Under the pieces are notes generated by a model. That model was not told where the DNA came from and ran no database searches. It saw only the letters and a program-made list of their open reading frames with translations. Made by a program: the position numbers and the translations under genes. A stretch of DNA of 64,000 bases. Origin: Medakamo hakoo (Eukaryota > Chlorophyta > Trebouxiophyceae > Coccomyxaceae). Position 1 is the first letter of the stretch. Every line of letters starts with the position of its first letter. Below are positions 55,653-62,689 of this stretch, in pieces. The stretch is taken from positions 62,001 through 126,000 of the forward strand of contig CP089454.1 of assembly GCA_026636295.1 (NCBI GenBank), in the 5' to 3' direction.

Positions 55653-56705
55653 ATGGCGTCGCCGCCCCGCTCGATGTCCCGGTCCGCCTCGCCCGGCGAC
55701 CGGGACGGCCGCCCGGGCCGCTCGCCCGGCGCGGCGGGTGCCGAGCCCGCTCCCGCGCGTGCCGAACCCGTGTTTGTGCCGGAGCGGATCCGCGTGTCGG
55801 GCTTCACCGCCCGTGTGACTGAAGGCCACGTCCGCGAAGTCTTTGGCCACTACGGCCAGATCACGGACGTCGTCTTCCCTGTCGACAAGGTAAGGGGGGA
55901 AGCGTGGAAGGGCGGAAGGGGGTGTGGTCGCATCGGACGACGGTGGTGGTGGCGGTCGCAGCAGGACACGGGGGTAGGGCCAAGGGGTTTGGACGGCCTC
56001 ATCATTCTATCCATCCACTTTACCATGGCCCACCCCAAAACACACACACAGCGCGAGAAAACGACGCGCGGCTTCGCCTACATCCAGTACGCGACCGCCG
56101 ACGCCGCGGCGTCCGCCCGGCAGTGCATGCACGGCGGCATGCTGGACGGAGTGGCGCTGACCGTCGACCAGGCGACGGCGCGCGACCCGCCGCGCGAGAA
56201 GAAAAAACGCGAGCGCGGCGGCGGCGAGGGTGGTGGCGGCGGCCGGCCGGAAGGCGGCGGCGGTGGCGGACGGCGCCGGCGTGGCGGGCGCGACCGGGGC
56301 GGCCGCGACCGCGACCGCGGGTACTACGGCCGCGACAGAGGCTACGACCGCGGCGGCGGCTGGGACCGCGGCGGCGGGTGGGGCGGCGGCGGCGGCGGCG
56401 GCGGCGGCGGGTGGAGCGGCGGCCCCTGGGCGACGGGCGGCGGCGGCGGCGGCCGGGGCGACTACTACGACGACCGCGGCCGGGGCGACTACTACTACGA
56501 CCAGCCGCGCGGCGGCGGCTACGACGACCGGTCGTACCGGCGCCGGTCGCGGTCGCCGCCCCGCCGCCGGTCGCGGTCGCCGCCGCGCCGCGAGCCCTAC
56601 CGCGACGACCGCCGCGGCCGGGACTACAGCCCGCCCCGCCGGGGGCGGGACTACTCCCCGCCGCGCGGCGGGGAGGGCCGGCGGTACCGCAGCCGCAGCC
56701 GCTGA
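55653..56705 (+). CDS. RNPS1/SR45-like splicing factor (RRM + RS)
   Basis: Exons 55653-55889 and 56052-56705 (phase 0, one of only two GTAAG donors) give 296 aa. A short Ser/Arg/Pro N-terminus precedes one RRM (about 45-125): RIRVSGFTARVTEGHVREVF, GHYGQITDVVF as the RNP2 side, and RGFAYIQYA as RNP1, across the intron. HMHGGMLDG-like MHGGMLDGVALTV matches the RNPS1/SR45 wording (xMDGGQIDGQEI). A Gly/Arg/Tyr/Asp region (RDRGYYGRDRGYDRGGGWDR) and a C-terminal RS domain (RRRSRSPPRRRSRSPPRR) follow. RNPS1/SR45 belongs to the ASAP complex linked to the exon-junction complex and alternative splicing. Another single-RRM Gly-rich SR protein remains possible. Confidence 0.82.
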   Translation: MASPPRSMSRSASPGDRDGRPGRSPGAAGAEPAPARAEPVFVPERIRVSGFTARVTEGHVREVFGHYGQITDVVFPVDKVRGEAWKGGRGCGRIGRRWWWRSQQDTGVGPRGLDGLIILSIHFTMAHPKTHTQREKTTRGFAYIQYATADAAASARQCMHGGMLDGVALTVDQATARDPPREKKKRERGGGEGGGGGRPEGGGGGGRRRRGGRDRGGRDRDRGYYGRDRGYDRGGGWDRGGGWGGGGGGGGGGWSGGPWATGGGGGGRGDYYDDRGRGDYYYDQPRGGGYDDRSYRRRSRSPPRRRSRSPPRREPYRDDRRGRDYSPPRRGRDYSPPRGGEGRRYRSRSR

Positions 56706-56867
56706 CGGAAGGGGAAGCAAAAGGGCGTGGGAGCATGGCACGGTGAAAAAAATGAGAGGGGGTGGGGAGGGCGGGGCGTGGGTGCGCCCTGGTGCGGGGG
56801 GGGGGGACATGCAACCCCCAAGCCTCAACTTGTCTGCGGGGCGGAAGAAGCTACACACATGCCACTC

Positions 56868-58713
56868 TCAGGCGTCCTCGCCCAGGCCGTCCTCCTCCCC
56901 GACGAGAGGGAGGCCAGGCCCGCCTTCACGCTCGGCCTTGGCGGCCGCCGCGCGGTCCGCCGCCGCGCGCGCCGCACCCTCGACCGCGGCCGCGCCGTCC
57001 GCGATCGCCCCCGCCACGGCGGACACGTCGACCCAGGGCCAGCCCCGGACCTCGTATCGCGGGGGAGGCGGCGGCGGCGGCGTGGAAGACAGGGACGGGT
57101 CGGGCGGCAGGGAGCCGTCGGCGTCGTCGGAGAAAAAGGCGGGGCCGCCGACCAGCGCGCCGGGCCGCCGCCGCGCGCTCGCGCTGTCCAGCGGCGCGGT
57201 CAGCAGCTCGCACGACGCGGCGGTGCGGGACACGCGCGCCGGCGCACCGCGCTTCCCACCGCCGGCGGCGGCCCCCCCTCCACTCGGCTGGAACCAGTCC
57301 GCAAAGCGCCGGGACGCCGCCCGCACCGCGCGCGGCGCCGCCCGGGCCGCCCGCAGCGGCGCGCCGACAAGCACACGGGCGGGCGCGAGCGTCGTCGCCT
57401 CCACCAACCGCGCCGCTGACCGGGCGACGCCGTCCACATCCGCCACCAGGTCCAGGCGCGGGACGCGGATGTGGCAGTGGCCCAGCTCGACGGCGGCCGC
57501 CGCGCCGCCGCCGCCGCCGACGAGGGACGGCGCGGAACGGGCGCTGGCGCCAGAGCCGCCACCGCCGCCGGACGACCGCGCGCTCAGCGCGCCGCCCGCG
57601 TCGGAATCTGCGGACGCCAGGGGGGACGGCCCGGCCAGCGTGGACCGGGCCGACACAGCCGACTCGGCCAGGGAGGCGTGCGAGCCGCCAAGGCGGGCGG
57701 ACGGCGTCAGGCCGCCGCCCGCTGACGCGCGGACAGACGAGGGGCCGTCCCCCACCCCGCCCCGCCCTCGCCTCCCACCGCCGCCGCCGCCGCCGCCGCC
57801 GCCGCTGCCGCCCGGCGCGCGCGCGCCGAAGCTGCCCGTCACTTCAGGCGTGTACAGATCGATGGACCAGCGCGGGCGCAGTTCCAGGCCGTCGCACACG
57901 GGCCAGCGCTCCTTCCGGCCCAGGCGCCCCGGGTGGGGCCCGCCCCACCGCGTCGCCGCCCGCCACCGCACGCCCACCGCCCGCTTGGCCGCGTCCGCGT
58001 CCACCACGGCCTGCACGTGCAGCCAGCCGCCCAGCAGGGACGCCTTGGGCGTGGCCAGCGTAGCGGCGCCGCCGGGGAACAGGGTGAGCTTGGCCAGCCA
58101 CCAGGGGGCGGCGCCGCCCGGGCCCGGCGACGGCTTGACCTGTCCGCTCGCGCGTTTTTTTGTGTGTGGGTGGTGTGTGTGGGTGGGGACGGACTTGGAG
58201 GGGGCGGCGTCGCTGCCTAGCGCCCGTCGCACGGGAGAGGGGTGCGCCCCGGCTCTCGCTCTCTCTCACCCACCCACGCACCGTGTACGACATGGGCTGG
58301 GCCACGCCGGGCGACAGGTTGAGGCCGAGCACGAAGTTGCCGCACCGCTTTTTGAGCTTGCCGACCAGGACGTCGGGCACGAGGTCGCACGTGTACCGGG
58401 CCAGGAAGTCGTCCAGCGGGTCGGTGACGCCGTCGGAGAGGGTGACACCGTCGTCGTCGGCGTCGGCGCCCAAGTCGGAGAGCGGGCCGGCGGAGATGGA
58501 GGGCGGGCCGCCCGGGTCGGTCGCCGCGTCGCCGCGGCCGGGCAGCCCGCCGAAGAGGCCGCTGTCGCGTCGGCCGCGCGCAGGGAACCGGCCGCCGCCG
58601 CCCCAGAAACCGCCGCCGCCGCCGCTGCTGGTGCGCCGCCCAGAGCCAAGGTCCGACTCAGAGTACGGGTCAGAGTACAGGACCGACCCGCCACCGTCGT
58701 CGTCCTCGGACAT
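56868..58713 (-). CDS. Uncharacterised protein with two conserved-looking blocks
   Basis: Not recognised. Exons 58282-58713 and 56868-58139 (minus; donor GTGCGT, phase 0) give 567 aa. The N-terminus is acidic/Ser/Gly-rich (MSEDDDGGGSVLYSDPYSES). A well-structured segment crosses the junction: PLDDFLARYTCDLVPDVLVG, KLKKRCGNFVLGLNLSPGVA, QPMSYT, then PWWLAKLTLFPGGAATLATP, LGGWLHVQAVVDADAAKRAV, GVRWRAATRWGG and ELRPRWSIDLYTPEVTGSFG, a pattern of alternating strands that could be a beta-rich membrane or lipid-binding fold. After a Gly/Ser linker comes AAAVELGHCHIRVPRLDLVADV, then FADWFQPSGGG and an Ala/Glu helix (AAVEGAARAAADRAAAAKAE). Aromatic/hydrophobic content in the blocks is well above the local low-complexity background, so this is a real gene. 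Function unknown. Confidence 0.72.
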
Positions 58714-59011
58714 GGTGGGAAAGAAAAGCGATGCCGAGCCGCTCGAAAAAAAACAACGAGCGTGTGTTGACGCCCGCACAGAGCGGCTCAACCAGGCCCG
58801 CTGCACCCCTTCGCGCCTGGAGGGAACAACGAGACACCGGAAGCGCCGTCGGCCGCGCCTTCCACGCCCCCGCTTCCTCCCTCCCCCCCGCACACGGTCC
58901 CTCCAGCCGTGCAAAAAGAGAAGAACAGCCACGCGGGACGCCCTGTCAACTCTCAACTTTTTTGCACCTGTCTCTCTCTCCATCCCCCCCCCACCCACCC
59001 ACCCAACTCTC

Positions 59012-60238
59012 TCACCTGCCGCCGCTGTGCCGCCGCACAAAGTCCACCACCAGCGGGTTGACGGCCTCCGGCGCTTCATCCATCGGGCAGTGCCCGGCCG
59101 CCACCTCCACAAACTCTTCCACCGCCGGGTAGGTTTCAGCATTCCCCAACGCCCGGCCCCACTCCACTTTTTCCCATGGGTCGGCCCGTCCCCAGACAAT
59201 CGAGACCGGCAGGCCGGGGCGTTGCCTGCCCACGTCCCGCAACAGCTCCTCCGGCAGCGGGCCCGACGAGTACGAGATAAAGTCCAGGAACACGGGCAGG
59301 GCGGCGGACGGGTCGGCCGCCGCGGGCGCGAGGATGGCGTCGACCAGCTCCGGCGTCACGCGGTCTGGGTTCGCGTAGCACTGCTTCAGCACGTTGGTCA
59401 CGCCCGCCGGGTTGGCGACCTGCGCGAAAAACGCGGCGCCCAGCGGGGTTTCGCGCAGGGCCCACTGCAGGCCGGCCACCAGGGGGCGCTGCCAGGGGGC
59501 CTGCTTGGACACGTGTAGGGCGCGCAGCGAAACGTTCATAAGTTGGACGCCGGCGATTCTCCCAGGTTCAGCGTCCAGGGCGGCCTGCAGCCCAACCAGG
59601 CCGCCGACGGAGTTTGTGATCAGGAAGACGGGGCGGTCGGGCCCAATGACGGACGACGCAAAGTCCAGGCACTGCTGCGCCCACGTCTCAAAGCAGTAGA
59701 GCGTGTCGGGCGGCGCGTGCTTGGGGCTGGGCTTGGACGAAAAGCCGTACCCCAACAGGTCTATGGCCCAGACGTCAAAGCCGGCGGCGGCCAGGGCGGG
59801 GGTGTTGTGCCGCCAGTGGTCGGCGTTGCCGCCAAAGCCGTGGATGAGGAGGAGGGCGGGAGGGCGGGACGGCGGGGGGCCGCCGCCGTCCCCAGCCAGC
59901 GCGGCGCGCGCGTGCTGGTAGCGGACGCGGGCCGGCGAGCCGGTCGGGCACCGCTCCCACTGCCAGTAGCCTTCCATGACGCCTGGTGACGTGGCTGTCG
60001 GGGCGGGGACTTCGGGGCCCAGGAGGCGGCCGGGCGGTGTCGAGGTCGCCGTCGTGGCTGGAGAGGTGGAGGCCGCGGGGACACACGGGGCGGGGCGCGC
60101 GCGGCGCGCGCTGACGGCCCGCGCCGGCACCCTGGCGGGGGCCGGACGGCCACGCACGCCCGTTGGAATTGAAATAGAGGCCCAGCTTGGGCTCGCAGAG
60201 CTCGTGCTAGCGGCGAGAGAGGCCGTGGGAGGCCGCAT
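59012..60238 (-). CDS. Alpha/beta-fold hydrolase, plastid-targeted (pheophytinase-related group)
   Basis: Single exon, 408 aa. The first ~75 residues are a Ser/Ala/Arg-rich probable transit peptide (MRPPTASLAASTSSASPSWA). The hydrolase fold follows: YWQWE, LLIHGFGGNADHWRHN, DVWAIDLLGYGFSSKP, nucleophile S210 in FLITNSVGGLVGLQ, acid D353 in IVWGRADPWEKVE, and H383 in AAGHCPMDEAPEAVNPLV. The nucleophile elbow reads T-N-S-V-G instead of G-x-S-x-G; variants of this kind (GNSVGG, CNSIGG) occur in the plant group around pheophytinase and its relatives. The substrate is likely an ester in the chloroplast, identity unknown. ATG 60238 was chosen because upstream in-frame residues look non-coding. The stop overlaps a GTGAG, so a further 3' exon is not excluded, but the protein end (VRRHSGGR) fits the family. 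Confidence 0.88.
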   Translation of the reverse strand: MRPPTASLAASTSSASPSWASISIPTGVRGRPAPARVPARAVSARRARPAPCVPAASTSPATTATSTPPGRLLGPEVPAPTATSPGVMEGYWQWERCPTGSPARVRYQHARAALAGDGGGPPPSRPPALLLIHGFGGNADHWRHNTPALAAAGFDVWAIDLLGYGFSSKPSPKHAPPDTLYCFETWAQQCLDFASSVIGPDRPVFLITNSVGGLVGLQAALDAEPGRIAGVQLMNVSLRALHVSKQAPWQRPLVAGLQWALRETPLGAAFFAQVANPAGVTNVLKQCYANPDRVTPELVDAILAPAAADPSAALPVFLDFISYSSGPLPEELLRDVGRQRPGLPVSIVWGRADPWEKVEWGRALGNAETYPAVEEFVEVAAGHCPMDEAPEAVNPLVVDFVRRHSGGR

Positions 60239-60516
60239 ATTGGCGTTTTGCCGCGCAGCGTGTGGCGCGAGCGGGAGATGCAAGCAGGGAAAGCGACGCA
60301 GTGAAACGAACACTCGTTGCTTGCCGGCAGGAGAAAAGAAGAAAGAGTTGCTTGGGCGGCGCTCTGGGGTGGGCCTCACTCGCCTTGCTGTCTCGTGGCC
60401 CACACGCGCAGACTCTCAACGCACCAGGCTCAGTCTGTGAGCGGGCGGGCGCGCCGAATTCGGCGCCGCCGTTTTTTCTTGTTTCGTCGGACGGTCAACG
60501 CATTGACGCACAAAAG
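60239..60516. promoter_or_regulatory. Divergent promoter, hydrolase and PRP38
   Basis: The 278 bp between divergent ATGs carry both 5' UTRs. A T-run (60471-60477) and AT-richer sequence lie close to the PRP38 start. Role inferred from layout. Confidence 0.4.
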
Positions 60517-61693
60517 ATGGCCAACACGACCGACAAGGCCGCCGTCCAGCTGCACGGCAGCAACCCGCAGGTGAGTGGTGAGGGTGCGTGGGTGTGTGTA
60601 ACGTCAGGGAAGGGTGGGGAACCTGCGTTGCACGCGACGGAAAGACGGCTCCGCTCCGCGCCTGGCTGGCCAGCGACCAACCCTCTCCCATACCGTCTTC
60701 ATCCGCACACAAAACGCTCACCCGCCATCCATCCCCGACCCCCAACACACCACCATCGTGCAGTTCCTCATCGACAAGATCCTGCGCACAAAAATTCAGG
60801 ACTGCACGTACTGGAAGCAGCACTGCTTCGGTGCGACGGCCGCGAGCCTTGTCGACCTCGCGGCCGACCTCGACGCGGTCGGCGGCACGACCACCGCCCT
60901 CCGCCGGCCCACGCCCTTCCTCTGCCTGCTCCTCAAACTCTTGCAGCTCGGACCCAGCAAGGACGTCGTTGCCGAGTACGTGGCCAACGACGAGCTGAAG
61001 TATTTGAGGGTCCTGGGCGCCGTGTACGTGCGCCTGGCGTGGCGGCCCGCGGAGGTTTTCCAGACGCTCGAGCCCCTGCTCGCCGATTACCGGCGCCTGC
61101 GCTCCCACGTCTCGGGAGCGGCGGGTGGCGTGGCCGGCTACGAGCTGACGACGGTGGACGCCGTCGTGGACGCGCTGTTGACGGAGGCGTCCCTGTTTGA
61201 CGTCGCCCTGCCCCGCCTGCCGCCCCGCCGCGCCCTGGAAGAGTCCGGCGCCCTGCCGGGGCCACGCACCTCCGTCATGGACGCGGCGGCTGACGCGGCG
61301 GAAGCGGCGGAAGCGGAGGAAGCGGAGCGTGTCGCGGCGGCGGCCCGGGCGGAAGCCGCGGCCCGGCTGGAAGAGGGCGAGGTGGGCGGTGGCGGCAGCG
61401 GTGGCGACCGCGGCCGGCGGCGGGCGCGGTCGCGGTCGCGGTCCCGGTCACGCAGCCCTCGGCGACGCCGCGAGAAATGGCAGCGCCGTAGCCGGAGCCG
61501 CTCGCCCCAGCGGCGGCGGGCGCGGTCGAGGTCGCGGTCGGGGGAGCGCGCGCGCGGGCGGCGGGGCTCTCGCTCGCCACCGCGGCGGGAGGGCGGCGGC
61601 GGTGGCGGCGGCGGCGGCGGCGGCGACGCCGCCATGTCCGTGGACGAGACCAACGCCCTGCGTGCCCGCCTGGGCCTCGCCCCGCTGAAGTGA
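60517..61693 (+). CDS. PRP38: Pre-mRNA splicing factor PRP38 (PRPF38A)
   Basis: A tri-snRNP/B-complex protein needed for spliceosome activation. Exons 60517-60570 and 60764-61693 (phase 0, donor GTGAGT) give 327 aa. The join gives AAVQLHGSNPQFLIDKILRT, matching human PRPF38A (SIHGTNPQYLVEKIIRTRI). Then come KIQDCTYWKQHCFG, TPFLCLLLKLLQLGPSKDVV, NDELKYLRVLGAVYVRL and LPRLPPRRALEES. After the PRP38 domain come an Ala/Glu helix and a C-terminal RS-rich domain (RSRSRSRSRSPRRRREKW and more), ending NALRARLGLAPLK. The RS tail is present in plant and some animal homologues but absent in yeast. A TGTAAG sequence 16 bp after the stop (61709-61714) resembles the TGTAA polyadenylation signal of green algae. 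Confidence 0.96.
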
Positions 61694-61758
61694 AAGGGCG
61701 CGCGCGCGTCGTGTAAGAAAAACTGCTGGCAGCTACACAGTGAGAGGACACTCACTCT

Positions 61759-61774
61759 CCCCCCCCCCCCCCCC
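61759..61774. repeat. C16 homopolymer at convergent gene ends
   Basis: Sixteen C in the 83-bp gap between the PRP38 and DUF2062 stop codons. Confidence 0.9.
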
Positions 61775-61776
61775 AT

Positions 61777-62565
61777 TCAGTCTCCCTTTGGCGAGGCGGG
61801 CGGGCGGACGCTCGACCGCGCGACGGCCGGCGGCAGCAGCGGCGCCCGCCCGCTCGCGGCCAGCGGCCCTCCCTCCTCCACGTCCGGGACGTCTGAGCTC
61901 CCGGCCCGGACAGGGCGCAGGGGCGGCGGCGGCGACAGGCCCGGCCCGCTCGCACCGCCGCCGCCGCCGCCGTCGCCGTCCCCACCCACGGCCGCGCTCA
62001 GGACGGGTTCCAGCCCTGCCGCCCCGCCCGCCGCCACGAACGGCACGGCCGCCGCCCAGGCCAGGAGGCCGCGGGCGAGCGCGCCCCCCGCCGTTTTGAG
62101 GGAGAGGTGGGCCGGGTCGAGCGGGGCCGGCGGCGCGCCGGTCAGCGCTTCTCCCAGCCGAATGAAAGGGATGGCCAGCGCGAGCTCGGCGGGGGCGGAC
62201 AGGAAGTTGCCGATGAACAGGGCGGGGCCGTGGATGGGCGCCGGCCCGCCGCCGCCGCCGTCGGTGGGGGCCCACCACCGCGCGAGCGCGACGGCCGCGG
62301 CGCAGAGGGGCAGGGGCACGCCGACGATGGGGCACAGGCCGAGCGCAAAGCCCAGGGCTAAGGAACGGGCCAGCGTTTTGGGCGTGGCGCCGGCGCGGGC
62401 GTAGGCCAAGAGCGGGTCGACGGTCTGCTTTTTTGGGGGGGGGGGGGGGGGGGGGGAGGGTCGAAGGTTGAGCGAGGCGGCGTGTCGTGCGCCGAGCGCC
62501 GCGCATCTCTCTCGCCCGCCCTCGCCAACACGCACCCGCCCTTTCAACCAAGCCAGCAGCCCCAT
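61777..62565 (-). CDS. DUF2062-family membrane protein
   Basis: Exons 62536-62565 (ten codons, MGLLAWLKGR) and 61777-62424 (minus; donor GTGCGT, phase 0) give 225 aa. The DUF2062 pattern is clear: TPKTLARSLALGFALGLCPI, VGVPLPLCAAAVALARWWA, then the N-[FP]-x(n)-P pattern in ALFIGNFLSAPAELALAIPF and RLGEALTG, then a second hydrophobic pair (GLLAWAAAVPFVAAGGAAGL). Two to four membrane spans are likely. The family is widespread in bacteria and plastid-bearing eukaryotes without an established function. The C-terminus is a hydrophilic Gly/Pro/Ser tail. The intron carries a 22-base G run on the plus strand (C22 in the transcript) just before the acceptor. Confidence 0.82.
   Translation of the reverse strand: MGLLAWLKGRVRVGEGGRERCAALGARHAASLNLRPSPPPPPPPKKQTVDPLLAYARAGATPKTLARSLALGFALGLCPIVGVPLPLCAAAVALARWWAPTDGGGGGPAPIHGPALFIGNFLSAPAELALAIPFIRLGEALTGAPPAPLDPAHLSLKTAGGALARGLLAWAAAVPFVAAGGAAGLEPVLSAAVGGDGDGGGGGGASGPGLSPPPPLRPVRAGSSDVPDVEEGGPLAASGRAPLLPPAVARSSVRPPASPKGD
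62435..62456. repeat. 22-base G homopolymer in DUF2062 intron
   Basis: Exactly 22 G on the plus strand, C on the transcript, directly upstream of the 3' splice site. Confidence 0.9.
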
Positions 62566-62689
62566 GGCGGACGGACGGCGGCGTGCTCCAGCCCCCTCCA
62601 GTCCCCGCTCCCCGCTCGAGCGTGAGGCGACGAGGGGAAAAAAAAGAGTGAGTGTGAAACCCGCACACCTTGCGCGCTTCGTCGTTTTC

